Positions 1-8,522 of a DNA stretch of 64,000 bases are shown in pieces. A program made the position numbers and the translations under genes. Origin of the DNA: Streptomyces sp. MST-110588 (GTDB taxonomy: Bacteria; Actinomycetota; Actinomycetes; Streptomycetales; Streptomycetaceae). A model generated the notes under the pieces. That model was given only the letters and a program-made list of their open reading frames with translations, ran no database searches and had not been told where the DNA came from. The stretch lies in contig NZ_CP074380.1 of assembly GCF_022695595.1 (NCBI RefSeq), positions 4,686,501 to 4,750,500 of the forward strand, given 5' to 3'. Numbering within the stretch: the first letter of the stretch is position 1; the number at the start of each line of letters is the position of its first letter.

Positions 1-422
1 CCGTGCAGACCGTGCGGCTCGCGGGTCCGGTGTGTACGGAAGAGGTACAGCGAGGCGACGAACATCGCGGCTCCCAGAATCAGCCCCACGGCCACGGCCC
101 GCAGCACCGGCGGGCCGGTGAGGCTGTACAGGACGCCCATGGCGGTGCCGAAGAGCGCTCCGTACGCCAGCGCCCGGGTTTCGGTGATCATCGAGGACTG
201 GTGGCGCACCAGCAGCAGCCCCAGCGCGCCGGAGACCACCGCCGCCAGCAGGCCGAGCAGGACGGCGCGGATCCCGCTCGCGCCGTTGGACTGGAGGATG
301 AAGAGCGTGTAGATGCCGTACGCCAGGGCCGCGGCGACCGGCAGGGCCACAGCGGTGGACATGTGGTGATGGGCTCGGGCCGGGACGGCGGTAGCGCCGC
401 GCCGGTGGACGGGTACGTGCAT
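1..422 (-). CDS. Integral membrane protein, partial
   Basis: The gene runs off the left edge of the window. The visible 140 residues start at an ATG preceded by GGAAGGAG at a six-base spacing. After a short basic, His-containing N-terminus there are four hydrophobic stretches at about residues 22-42, 51-71, 84-101 and 107-127, so this is a small multi-spanning inner-membrane protein. The last visible residues are polar and basic, so the true end is probably close. It is divergent from hrdD with about 630 bases between them. I recognise no family motif and assign no function. It is a plausible core Streptomyces gene because its neighbour hrdD is. Confidence 0.7.
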   Translation of the reverse strand, partial: MHVPVHRRGATAVPARAHHHMSTAVALPVAAALAYGIYTLFILQSNGASGIRAVLLGLLAAVVSGALGLLLVRHQSSMITETRALAYGALFGTAMGVLYSLTGPPVLRAVAVGLILGAAMFVASLYLFRTHRTREPHGLH

Positions 423-605
423 GACGGGCTCCTTCCTGTTGCCCCTCGTGTCCAGGCGACACCCGGCCGCCCCCGCCGTCAACTGGATCAGCCCGCAGCC
501 GAAAAGATCTTTGACGTACTCGTGCCGGGCGGCGGCGTACTCGTACCGGGAGACGTCCTGCCGGCCCCCGAACCCACGGCCCACCCCACCGAACGCACCG
601 ACGTA

Positions 606-640
606 CCGGAACCCGGAACCCGGAACCCGGAACCCGGAAC
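606..640. repeat. Heptamer tandem repeat, 5 copies
   Basis: The unit CCGGAAC is repeated five times without a mismatch between the divergent membrane gene and hrdD. No function is evident. The GGAAC core resembles an ECF -35 element, but the spacing to any -10-like sequence is not conserved across copies. Confidence 0.9.
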
Positions 641-939
641 GGACGGTCCGGCCCCCGGCCGCCCTCTTGGGCAACTTGGGCAACCACAAGGCGATGAGGG
701 CCGTCTTTCAGAGGGAAAGAGCAGCCACGACGCCGCTGCGGCGGGTGAAGGGCTGTGCGCCGAATGTGACGGGCGTCTCATGTGCGCAGTGGTCGCACGT
801 GGTTGCCGAGGCCGATGAGACCTTGGAGGCCCGTTGTGACGCCCGGTCTGACCTGCGCTTCATCGCGCTCCGCCAACGCGCGGCCTCTCCCTGTGAGGGG
901 GCAGGGTACTGCATGATCAGAAAAAAGGCGTGCGGCGTG

Positions 940-965
940 GGAATTCTGTCCGGATTCCAGCCGTT
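940..965 (+). promoter_or_regulatory. SigR-type promoter of hrdD
   Basis: GGAAT at 940-944 and GTT at 963-965 are separated by exactly 18 bases, which is the published consensus for the Streptomyces thiol-oxidative-stress sigma factor SigR. It lies 85 bases upstream of the hrdD ATG. hrdD of S. coelicolor is a known SigR target, so site and gene agree. Confidence 0.85.
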
Positions 966-1050
966 GTTTCCTACGGATGGGGTACTCGGGTCGTACTGAT
1001 ACCTCACCGCCACCATCCCGCGACCGACTCATCGCAAAGGGAGCATACGC

Positions 1051-2052
1051 ATGGCAACCCGTGCCGTCGCCCGACGTCAGGCCACCACCAGCGGTGCCGA
1101 CGGGGCCAGCAGTGTTCGCGCCGCAGGCGGGGAGATCGCCGATCGCGACCTGGTCGGCATGTACCTCGACGAGATCGCGCGTACGCCCCTGCTCGACGCC
1201 GCCAAAGAAGTCGAGCTGTCCCAGACCATCGAAGCCGGCGTCTACGCCCGCCAGATCCTGGACGGCGAGATAACCGACGGCAACGCCGCCGGCGCCAGCC
1301 GCGAGGAACTGGAAGCGCTGGCCGCCGAAGGTGACCGCGCCAAGGACGTCTTCATCCGCTCCAACCTCCGCCTGGTGGTCGCGGTCGCCCGCCGCTACCC
1401 GCGCAGCGGCCTTCCCCTCCTGGACCTGATCCAGGAAGGCAACGCGGGCCTGGTGCGCGCCGTCGAGAAGTTCGACTACGCCAAGGGCTTCAAGTTCTCC
1501 ACGTACGCCACGTGGTGGATCCGCCAGGCCATCACCCGCTCCATCGCCGACCAGTCCCGTACGATCCGGCTCCCCGTCCACCTCGTCGAGGAACTGGGCC
1601 GCATCCGCCGCGTCCAGCGCGAGTTCAACCGCGAGAACGGCCGCGACCCGGAGCCCGCCGAGATCGCCAAGGAGCTGAACTCCACGCCGGAGCGCGTCAC
1701 GGACGTACTGGACTGGGCCCGCGACCCGGTCAGTCTGAACATGTCCGTGGACGACGAGGGCGACACCCAGTTCGGCGACCTCCTGGAGGACACCTCCGCC
1801 GCCTCCCCCGAACAGTCCGTCCTCACCCTCCTGCGCAGCGAGGAACTGGAAGACCTCATCGACCGCCTCGACCACCGCACCGCCTCGATCATCAAGGCCC
1901 GCTACGGCATCGAGGACGGCCGCGAGCGCACCCTGACCGAGGTCGGCAAACAGCACGGCCTCACCCGCGAACGAATCCGCCAGATCGAGAAGCACGCCCT
2001 CCTCGAACTGAAGCGGATGGCGCACGACACGGGCTTCGACGCGGTCGCCTAG
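1051..2052 (+). CDS. hrdD: RNA polymerase group 2 sigma factor HrdD
   Basis: A 333-residue sigma-70 factor of the HrdA/HrdC/HrdD group, which directs RNA polymerase to promoters but is dispensable, unlike HrdB. Region 1.2 ([16 protein letters not shown], residues 33-48) is followed by region 2, with [18 protein letters not shown] at 104-121 and the -10-contacting [12 protein letters not shown] at 152-163. Region 3 and region 4.2 ([18 protein letters not shown], near residue 310) complete it. It lacks the long N-terminal extension of HrdB. The wording matches S. coelicolor HrdD throughout the core, as remembered. The start has a GGGAG ribosome site eight bases upstream. The SigR-type promoter at 940-965 implies induction by thiol oxidation. 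Confidence 0.95.
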   Translation: MATRAVARRQATTSGADGASSVRAAGGEIADRDLVGMYLDEIARTPLLDAAKEVELSQTIEAGVYARQILDGEITDGNAAGASREELEALAAEGDRAKDVFIRSNLRLVVAVARRYPRSGLPLLDLIQEGNAGLVRAVEKFDYAKGFKFSTYATWWIRQAITRSIADQSRTIRLPVHLVEELGRIRRVQREFNRENGRDPEPAEIAKELNSTPERVTDVLDWARDPVSLNMSVDDEGDTQFGDLLEDTSAASPEQSVLTLLRSEELEDLIDRLDHRTASIIKARYGIEDGRERTLTEVGKQHGLTRERIRQIEKHALLELKRMAHDTGFDAVA

Positions 2053-2081
2053 TACTCCGGGCCCAGCCGTAGATGTGACCT

Positions 2082-3083
2082 TCAGGACTGAAGGGCGGCC
2101 TGGCGGAAGACGACAGCGGTGCCGAGTGCGGCATCGGCCGGTACGAAGATGTCGCCGGAGGGTGTCTCGCGCGTCGGTAGACCGTTGCGGTGCAGCAGGT
2201 CACGGGTGAGAGAGAGGTCGCGGACGGCGACGGTGTAGCCGGCGAGCGCCGGGAGCGTGGCGGGCTGCTCACCCGGCAGGAGGGCTGCGAGGCCGGAGGC
2301 GGGTACGAGTGTGAGGGCGGCACCGTCGAGGTCGAGGACCTGGGCCGGTCCCTGCGGCCGTGCCGAGTGCCCGAGGTAGCGGGTGTACCGGTCCCGGACC
2401 GTGGTCAGTTCCTCGTCGGCGACGCACAGTACGGCCTCGACGAGGTCGACGGCGCCGTTGGGGTGGTCGAGGTGCCGGGCCCCTTGGATGTCCGGGTCCA
2501 GGTCGGCAACCACGCCGACCCGGCCCTCGGCCACCGAGCCCCGCCTCCCACCGGGCTCATCGCCGTCGATCTCCAGGTAGCGGACGGTCTCCACCGGGGT
2601 TCCCGCGCCCGGCGGCGCGGCGCGGCGCACCGTGTTCACCCCGCCGTGGCGCACACCGGTGGCGGTCAGTCGTGCGGCGGCGGCGTCGATGTCGGGGGAC
2701 GAGAACATGAGGATGTGCAGCCCCTCGAAGCGCTGCAGGAAGGCCGCCACGTTGGCGCTGGTCTCGTTGATCCGTTCCACCAGATGGGGCAGAAGGCCGG
2801 GTGGCGCCTGTAGGGGTACCAGGTGTGCGTCGGCGGGCAGGCCGTCGGTGTCACTGTCCTTGACGCAGGTCACGAGTTCGAGGAAAGAGCGCGGGAAGTC
2901 GGCGTGCGTGTTCGCAGCGCCGAAGGGCCTGGGCGCGGTGCCTTCGTGGAGGGGCATCGCGGGACAACTGGGCGGTGGCACGACGAAGCCCAGCCGCTCG
3001 TAGAGGGTGATCGCCTGTGCCATGTCGCTGACAACGTGGCCTATGTGGTGCAGACGTGCGAAGTCCTGTCCCATGGCCGTCAC
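2082..3083 (-). CDS. VOC-superfamily (glyoxalase-like) protein
   Basis: A 333-residue protein with an N-terminal LHHIGHVVSDMAQAITLYERLGF motif, in which the first beta strand carries a His that normally binds metal in vicinal-oxygen-chelate enzymes. A second related half follows from about residue 180 (LDHPNGAVDLVEAVLCV). Two paired VOC modules of this length suit a glyoxalase_3-like or dioxygenase-like protein. The substrate cannot be read from the sequence. The first start is GTG at 3083, with an in-frame ATG at 3074. Neither has a clear ribosome site, and TAGGTAT lies eight bases before the GTG, so a leaderless transcript is possible. It converges with hrdD, with only 29 bases between the genes. 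Confidence 0.75.
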   Translation of the reverse strand: MTAMGQDFARLHHIGHVVSDMAQAITLYERLGFVVPPPSCPAMPLHEGTAPRPFGAANTHADFPRSFLELVTCVKDSDTDGLPADAHLVPLQAPPGLLPHLVERINETSANVAAFLQRFEGLHILMFSSPDIDAAAARLTATGVRHGGVNTVRRAAPPGAGTPVETVRYLEIDGDEPGGRRGSVAEGRVGVVADLDPDIQGARHLDHPNGAVDLVEAVLCVADEELTTVRDRYTRYLGHSARPQGPAQVLDLDGAALTLVPASGLAALLPGEQPATLPALAGYTVAVRDLSLTRDLLHRNGLPTRETPSGDIFVPADAALGTAVVFRQAALQS

Positions 3084-3120
3084 AGTAAGGGATACCTAAC
3101 TCGCTCCCAAATGTATTCAC

Positions 3121-3186
3121 ACCCCGGGGTGTTGGGCGGCCCCTGGGGTGTCGGGCGGCCCCCGGGGTGTTGGGTGGCTGCCGGGG
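3121..3186. repeat. Imperfect 19-20 bp direct repeat, 3 copies
   Basis: Three adjacent copies of a CCCCGGGGTGTTGGGCGG-like unit sit just upstream of the VOC gene. The copies differ at a few positions. No known element matches. Confidence 0.75.
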
Positions 3187-3265
3187 GGCACATCCGGGGC
3201 ACGCGGGTTCGGCACCGTACCGACGGCCGCGACGGCCGCGACGGCCCGTCAGGCGGCTGAGGCCG

Positions 3266-4045
3266 CTAAAGGCGGAAACGCGCCGCCACGCCGTCCAACA
3301 CGCAGTCCAGGCCCGTCTCGAAGCGCCACTGCGGATCGTCCTTGTGGACGCCTTCCCGGATGTAGCGGTGGTACGTCGGGTAACGCCCGGTGGACATCAG
3401 GTAGCTCATCTGCGGTGCCAACGCCTGCCGCAACTCGTTGTTGTCGGACCAGCCTTCCTGCTTCATCAGCAGCCGCTGCGCGCACTCCGCCGACGCCGCC
3501 CCGTGCACATAGGCGCCCACGGTGCCCAGCACCGCCATCATCGTGTCGATGTCCAGCCCCAAGCGGTCCAGCGGGGCCAGCATCCGCTCGGCCGCGGCCA
3601 TCCGGTTGGGGGTCAGCGCGCGCAGCGACTGCGGTGAGGAAATCTGGACCAGCCACGGATGGGCCAGCATGACGGCGCGCGTCTGGAGCGCGTTGGCGCG
3701 CATCACCTCGCGCCAATCGGTGACCGCCTCCGGGATGTCCAGCTCCGCGTACACCGTGTCGATCATCAGCTCCAGGATGTCGTCCTTGCCGGAGACATAG
3801 CGGTACGCCGCCATCGGCGCGACACCCAGTTCCGAGGCCAGACGCCGCATGGTGACCGCGTCGATGCCCTCGACGTCGGCGATCGCCACCGCCGCCTCGG
3901 CGATCCGCTGCGGGGTCAGGGCCGTACGGGGTGCCGGCCCGGGCCGCTCCAGCCGTTCCCACAGGCTGGCCTGCGGCTCCGGTTTCGGCTCCGGCTTCGG
4001 CTCCGCCGCCGCGTCCGCTTCGTCGTTGCGCCTGGCCATCGCCAT
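3266..4045 (-). CDS. TetR-family transcriptional regulator
   Basis: A 259-residue regulator. The helix-turn-helix lies at about residues 45-90 (TPQRIAEAAVAIADVEG, then TMRRLASELGVAPMAAYRYV). A larger C-terminal ligand and dimer domain follows, of the type seen in TetR/AcrR proteins with the TetR_C_1 fold. A Pro/Glu/Lys-rich linker of EPKP repeats (about residues 15-25) precedes the DNA-binding domain. The start has GAAGGAG eight bases upstream. It is divergent from a flavin reductase and a drug-efflux gene, and the 160-base gap contains a perfect 28-bp inverted repeat. It most likely represses both itself and the divergent pair until a drug-like ligand binds. Confidence 0.9.
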   Translation of the reverse strand: MAMARRNDEADAAAEPKPEPKPEPQASLWERLERPGPAPRTALTPQRIAEAAVAIADVEGIDAVTMRRLASELGVAPMAAYRYVSGKDDILELMIDTVYAELDIPEAVTDWREVMRANALQTRAVMLAHPWLVQISSPQSLRALTPNRMAAAERMLAPLDRLGLDIDTMMAVLGTVGAYVHGAASAECAQRLLMKQEGWSDNNELRQALAPQMSYLMSTGRYPTYHRYIREGVHKDDPQWRFETGLDCVLDGVAARFRL

Positions 4046-4115
4046 GGGAAGGGCTCCTTCGTCTGCGTGTGCGCGTACAACGTATCAACCGCATACGGCG
4101 TACACATCGCCGTAG

Positions 4116-4143
4116 ACAACGTACACACGGCTGTGTACGTTGT
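4116..4143. promoter_or_regulatory. TetR operator, perfect inverted repeat
   Basis: Arms ACAACGTACACA and TGTGTACGTTGT are exact reverse complements separated by CGGC. The site lies midway between the divergent TetR and flavin-reductase genes. Further GTACAC-containing half-sites occur nearby (about 4100-4106 and 4159-4165), which may be secondary sites. Confidence 0.85.
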
Positions 4144-4207
4144 ACTCACTTCGATACGACGTACACGGCCGACCGTCTCGGGCTCGGCCGTGGTGAGGAG
4201 AGCGGTC

Positions 4208-4795
4208 ATGAGCGAGAACCTGCGGGTGGCGGTCATCATCGGCAGCACCCGGGACGGCCGGTTCGGTCCGACCGTGGCGAACTGGCTGGCCGGCCACATC
4301 ACCCAGCGCGGCGACATGGACGTCGACCTGGTCGACCTCGTGGCGACACCGCTGCCCAGGGTCTTCCCGGCATTCGACCGTCCGCCCGCCCCCGGTACGG
4401 GCGAGCTGCTCGCCGAGGTGTCACCACGGCTGGCGGCGGCCGACGCGTTCGTGATCGTCACGCCGGAGTACAACCACAGCTTCCCGGCGCCGCTGAAGGA
4501 CGCCATCGACTGGCACAACAAGGAGTGGCACGCCAAGCCGGTCGGCTTCGTTTCCTACGGCGGCGTCTCGGGCGGGCTGCGGGCGGTGGAGCACCTGCGC
4601 ACGGTGCTGGCGGAGCTGCACGCCGTCACCGTCCGCGACACGGTCAGCTTCCACCAGTACGGCGAGAAGTTCGACCAGAACGGCAACTCGAAGGACCCGG
4701 CGAGCGACGCGGCGGCCAAGGGCATGCTCGACCAGCTCGCCTGGTGGGCGCGGGCACTGCGGGACGCCAAGGCCATCCGCCCGTACGTGGCCTGA
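4208..4795 (+). CDS. NAD(P)H-dependent FMN reductase
   Basis: A 195-residue flavodoxin-like flavoprotein. The FMN phosphate loop is GSTRDGRFGP near residue 11. The family signature PEYNHSFPAPLKDAIDW occurs near residue 85, followed by KPVGFVSYGGVSGGLRA. Such enzymes reduce FMN, quinones or azo compounds using NAD(P)H in the cytoplasm. GAGGAG ten to fifteen bases before the ATG supports the start. The gene is followed after 58 bases by a DHA2 efflux carrier and is divergent from a TetR regulator with a shared operator. This suggests an inducible response to a redox-active or quinone-like toxic compound, with reduction followed by export. Confidence 0.88.
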   Translation: MSENLRVAVIIGSTRDGRFGPTVANWLAGHITQRGDMDVDLVDLVATPLPRVFPAFDRPPAPGTGELLAEVSPRLAAADAFVIVTPEYNHSFPAPLKDAIDWHNKEWHAKPVGFVSYGGVSGGLRAVEHLRTVLAELHAVTVRDTVSFHQYGEKFDQNGNSKDPASDAAAKGMLDQLAWWARALRDAKAIRPYVA

Positions 4796-4853
4796 GAACA
4801 GCCGGTCATCGATGCGAACGAACGGCATGAACAGGTCAGGCAGAGGAACGGGC

Positions 4854-6524
4854 ATGCGCCACAAGCAGACGACGACAGCCGAGCCGGCCGGCACGGAGCC
4901 GGCCGGCACGGAGCCGGCCGGCACGGAGCCGGCCGGCACGGAGCCGGCCGGCACGGAGCCAGTCGGCACGGAACCGTCCAGCACGGAATCGTCCGGCGCC
5001 GCCCCAGGAGTGAGCGCCTCCGAGCCGACCGCACCCCAACCGCCCCAACCACTGCGGTCGCTGTACTTCGGCGTGTTCGGCCTGATGCTGGGCATGCTCC
5101 TGGCCATGCTCGACGGCCTGATCGTCGGCACCGCGCTGCCCACGATCGTCGGTGATCTGGGCGGCCTGGACCACTTGTCGTGGGTGGTCACGGCGTACCT
5201 GCTGACCACGGCCGCGACCACCCCCATCTGGGGAAAGCTCGGCGACCTCTACGGCCGCAAGGGCATGTTCACGGCCGCGATCGTGATCTTCCTGGCCGGT
5301 TCGATGCTCTCCGGGGTGTCCCAGGACATGGGGCAACTGATCACCTTCCGGGCTCTCCAGGGGCTGGGCGCCGGCGGGCTGATGGTCGGTGCGCTGTCGA
5401 TCATCGGTGTCCTGGTGCCGCCGCGGGAGAGCGGCCGGCTCCAGGCGATGATCGGCGCGATGATGCCCGTGGCGTTCGTCGGCGGGCCGCTGATCGGCGG
5501 GTTTCTGACCGACGCTCTGAGCTGGCGCTGGGCGTTCTACGTCAATGTGCCGGTCGGCCTGGTCGCCCTGCTCGTCGTCGGCATGGGCATCCGGCTGCGC
5601 AGCGAGCGCAGGAAGGCGCGCGTGGACTACGCGGGCGCCGCGCTGCTGTCCGTCGGCATCCTGGCGCTGACCCTGCTCGCGAGCTGGGGCGGGGTGCGGT
5701 ACGGGTGGGTGTCACCGCAGATCCTGGGGCTGGCCGTGGTGGGCGCGGGGGCGCTGGCCTGGTTCGTACGGGTCGAGCGACGGGCCGCCGAGCCGGTCCT
5801 GCCGCCGCGGCTCTTCCGCGACCGCAACTTCACCCTCGCGCAGCTCCTCAGCTTCCTGGTCGGCGCGGTCATGGTCGCCGCGGCCAACTACCTGCCGCAG
5901 TACATGCAGTTCGTGCAAGGGGCTTCACCGACGGCCGGCGGGATGCTGATGCTGCCGTTGATGTTCGGGATGCTCGCCGTACAACTGGTGACGGGCCGGC
6001 TCATCAGCCGTACCGGCCGGTACCGGATCTACCCGATCGTCGGCGGTGCGGTCACTGCGGCCGGCATGCTCGTCCTGACGCTGCTGGGCACGGACACCGG
6101 TACGGCGGTGGCCTCCGCGCTCACCCTGGTCGCCGGCCTGGGCATCGGCTTCGTCATGCAGAGCACCACCCTGATCACGATGAACAGCGCCGACCGCAAG
6201 GACATGGGTGCGGCCAGCGGCTCGGTCACCTTGATGCGTACCGTCGGCGGCTCGCTGGGGGTCGCCCTCCTGGGCGCCGTCTACAGCGGACGGGTCGAAA
6301 GCTCCCTGGTCGGCGACCTGGGCGAGGAGGCCGGGCGCCGGCTGGCCGCGGGCGGTGAACGGCTCTCGCCTCAGGTACTGGAGGCGGCACCCGCCGTGGT
6401 GCGGGACGCCTATCAGGCGGCGGTCACCGGCGGTCTGCATGGCGTCGCCGTCGGGGGCGCGGTGCTTTCGGCGCTCGCGCTGGGCGCGGCTTGGTTCCTT
6501 CGCGAGGTGCCGTTGCGCGACTAG
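4854..6524 (+). CDS. MFS drug transporter, DHA2 family (14 TM)
   Basis: A 556-residue major-facilitator efflux protein. The first helix starts near residue 65, and the family motifs GKLGDLYGRKGMF and the proline-rich motif C (PVAFVGGPLIGGFLTD) are present. The hydrophobic profile fits the 14-helix drug/proton antiporter (DHA2) family. I place the start at 4854, where AGAGGA stands at a good spacing, rather than at the ATGs at 4812 and 4827, which have no ribosome site. The N-terminal tail is unusual: a 15-base repeat (4881-4955 and degenerate copies beyond) encodes five to six AGTEP pentapeptides. It probably forms one unit with the flavin reductase and is controlled by the divergent TetR. 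Confidence 0.9.
   Translation: MRHKQTTTAEPAGTEPAGTEPAGTEPAGTEPAGTEPVGTEPSSTESSGAAPGVSASEPTAPQPPQPLRSLYFGVFGLMLGMLLAMLDGLIVGTALPTIVGDLGGLDHLSWVVTAYLLTTAATTPIWGKLGDLYGRKGMFTAAIVIFLAGSMLSGVSQDMGQLITFRALQGLGAGGLMVGALSIIGVLVPPRESGRLQAMIGAMMPVAFVGGPLIGGFLTDALSWRWAFYVNVPVGLVALLVVGMGIRLRSERRKARVDYAGAALLSVGILALTLLASWGGVRYGWVSPQILGLAVVGAGALAWFVRVERRAAEPVLPPRLFRDRNFTLAQLLSFLVGAVMVAAANYLPQYMQFVQGASPTAGGMLMLPLMFGMLAVQLVTGRLISRTGRYRIYPIVGGAVTAAGMLVLTLLGTDTGTAVASALTLVAGLGIGFVMQSTTLITMNSADRKDMGAASGSVTLMRTVGGSLGVALLGAVYSGRVESSLVGDLGEEAGRRLAAGGERLSPQVLEAAPAVVRDAYQAAVTGGLHGVAVGGAVLSALALGAAWFLREVPLRD
4881..4985 (+). repeat. 15-bp in-frame tandem repeat (AGTEP)
   Basis: Five identical copies of GAGCCGGCCGGCACG are followed by two to three degenerate copies, all within the N-terminal tail of the DHA2 transporter. 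They keep the reading frame and encode Glu-Pro-Ala-Gly-Thr. Confidence 0.95.
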
Positions 6525-7046
6525 TTTCCGCCCGTGGCGGCGTGGCGGTTTTCGCCTGTGGCGGTGGTGGCGCTTGTGGGTGGCGGTTCGTTGGTGGGTG
6601 GTTGTTGTGTGTGGCGCGATGCCTGCGGCGCTGTGTTGTTTGTTTCCCTGCGGGTTGTTTGGTCTTGGGCCCGGTGCGGTCGGTGGGTGGGGTGGGGCGC
6701 GGTCGCACCGGGGCCACTCCTCGGGCCGTGTGCGTGGCTGGTACGCCGTGAAAGGAAGCGTGCGTCTTGCACACGGCCCTGCGGGGAGTCCCCGATACGC
6801 CCACGCCCGGCCGTCCCCGAGCCGCCGGTCACTTCTTTCCAACCGGTCCCAAGACCCGGCCGGTACGGCCGCCCCGCCGGGTACGACCTCCCCATACGGC
6901 AAGCCTGTGGCGTACGACCTCCCCGTACGCCCGCCCGGTGCTTTTTGCCACCAGGAGGCGCTCCCGGGTACCGACCCGCACGGCGGGTCACCTACTAATC
7001 CTCCCCAAGGGGTGGGCGCGCTACGGACGGGAGGGGGCGGGCCGGA
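6525..7046. other. Non-coding stretch after the MFS gene
   Basis: About 520 bases hold no convincing gene on either strand. The first 150 bases are rich in GTGG runs. Two copies of TACGACCTCCCC followed by (A/G)TACG lie near 6889-6930. Several open frames cross the region but have no family resemblance and poor codon use. Confidence 0.55.
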
Positions 7047-7095
7047 GGGGGCGTGTATCAAAGCGTAAAGCGAAGCAGCTTTGATACACGCCCCC
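7047..7095. terminator. Bidirectional terminator hairpin, 18-bp perfect stem
   Basis: An 18-base arm (7047-7064) and its exact reverse complement (7078-7095) flank a 13-base loop. The hairpin lies between the end of the DHA2 gene and the end of the convergent lipoprotein gene, the expected place for a shared terminator. There is no U tract, as is usual in Streptomyces. Confidence 0.85.
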
Positions 7096-7265
7096 GCAGG
7101 TCCGACCCCGCACCCACCACCCAGCAAGCGCAAAGCGCCCACCCCACCAAACCCTCCCGCCGAAGGCGAAACCCGCACCCCGCACGGGGGGAAGGGGGAA
7201 GACCGCCGCCGGGGTAACCCCACGGCGCACGGTCACCCCGAATCGGCGCGCCGTCACGGACGGAA

Positions 7266-8522
7266 CTACGCTACCCACTCGCTCCACGGCATGTTCCAGC
7301 CGTTCAGGCCGTTCTCCGGCTTGACGGTGCGGTCGGGGGAGTTCTTGACGATCACGACGTCGCCGATCAGGGAGTTCTCGAAGAACCACTTGCCCTGGGT
7401 GTCGCCGCCACCGCCCCGGTTGTCCTGGAGGCCGACGCAGCCGTGGCTGGTGCCGGCGCGGCCGAAGACGGACGGGCTGCCCCAGTAGTTGCCGTGGATG
7501 AACGTGCCGGAGGTGGACAGCCGCATGGCGTGCGGGACGTCCTTGATGTCGTACTCGCCGCCGAAGCCGACCGTCGAGCCGTTCATGCGGGTCTGGACGA
7601 ACTTCTCCGAGATCACCATCTGGCCGTTGTAGGTCGGGTTCTTCGGGCTGCCGCCCGAGATCGGCACGGTACGGATGGTCTTGCCGTCGCGCTTGACCGT
7701 CATGGTCTGGGTGCTCATGTCGACCGTGGAGACCTGGGAGCGGCCGATGGTGAAGTTCACCGTCTTGGACTGCACGCCGGTGATGCCGTCGCCGCCCTTG
7801 ACCCCGTCCAGCGCGATCTTCATCGTGATCTTCGAGCCGGCCTTCCAGTACTCCTGGGGACGGAAGTCCAGGCGCTGGGTGCCGAACCAGTGGCCGACGA
7901 CCTTCTGGCCGCTGCTGGAGGTCACCGTGATGTGGGACTGGACGTCCTTCTTGTTGGTGATCGGCTTGTTGAAGTTGAAGGAGACCGGCATGCCGACGCC
8001 GACGGTCTTGCCGTCGTCCGGGGTGTAGGCGCCGATGAAGCTGTTGGCCGGGGAGACGGTGGTGAAGGTGGCGTTCTCGGTGGCCGGCCGGTTCTTGTCG
8101 TCCTTGGCGTTGGCGACCAGCTTGTACTTGGTGCCGCGCTCAAGCTGGACCGAGGGCTTCCAGGAGGAGCCGTCGCCGGCTATCGCGCCCTTGACCTCGG
8201 CGCCGTTGTCCACCTGGGTCAGCTTCACGTCGGTCAGCTTGCCGCCGGTGACCTTGACGCCGGTGTCGTTGATGCTGGCGTCGGTGGCGCCGTCCTTCGT
8301 GGAGAGGGAGATCTTCGCGGTGGAGGCGTCCTTGGCCGCGGCGGCGTCCGCGCCGGCCTGGCCCTTCGCGTTGCCCTTGTCCTGACCGCCCGCCGAGGCG
8401 TCGCCGCCGCAGGCCGACAGGGCCAGTGCGCCGGCGGCCAGCAGTGAGGCCGCCGCAAGACCACGGCGCAGCCGGCGCTTGGTGCGGTACTGAGCGGGCG
8501 CGGTGTTGTCCGGCGTTGTCAC
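7266..8522 (-). CDS. L,D-transpeptidase lipoprotein with Ig-like domains
   Basis: A 418-residue exported lipoprotein. After the basic N-terminus comes a hydrophobic run and the lipobox LSAC near residue 39, so it is anchored outside the membrane. An Ala/Gly/Lys-rich spacer leads to Ig-like domains (about residues 75-265), then the YkuD catalytic domain. The last carries HGNYWGSPSVFGRAGTSHGC, which is the His-18-residue-Ser-His-Gly-Cys catalytic motif. Such enzymes form 3-3 cross-links in peptidoglycan. I prefer the GTG at 8522 because GGAG stands six bases upstream; ATG 8534 and GTG 8570 lack such a site. From memory it matches the conserved Streptomyces lipoprotein near hrdD. Confidence 0.92.
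   Translation of the reverse strand: MTTPDNTAPAQYRTKRRLRRGLAAASLLAAGALALSACGGDASAGGQDKGNAKGQAGADAAAAKDASTAKISLSTKDGATDASINDTGVKVTGGKLTDVKLTQVDNGAEVKGAIAGDGSSWKPSVQLERGTKYKLVANAKDDKNRPATENATFTTVSPANSFIGAYTPDDGKTVGVGMPVSFNFNKPITNKKDVQSHITVTSSSGQKVVGHWFGTQRLDFRPQEYWKAGSKITMKIALDGVKGGDGITGVQSKTVNFTIGRSQVSTVDMSTQTMTVKRDGKTIRTVPISGGSPKNPTYNGQMVISEKFVQTRMNGSTVGFGGEYDIKDVPHAMRLSTSGTFIHGNYWGSPSVFGRAGTSHGCVGLQDNRGGGGDTQGKWFFENSLIGDVVIVKNSPDRTVKPENGLNGWNMPWSEWVA

Larger units (their letters stand above)
423..1050. other. Intergenic region between membrane gene and hrdD
   Basis: About 630 bases hold no convincing gene. The region contains a run of five perfect 7-bp repeats (606-640) and the SigR-type promoter of hrdD (940-965). 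A short A-rich tract lies at 920-927. Confidence 0.6.

Noticed and set aside
6525..7046. Several long open frames on both strands after the DHA2 gene
   Set aside because: They have no family motifs, poor third-position GC pattern and no ribosome sites. High GC alone creates such open frames.
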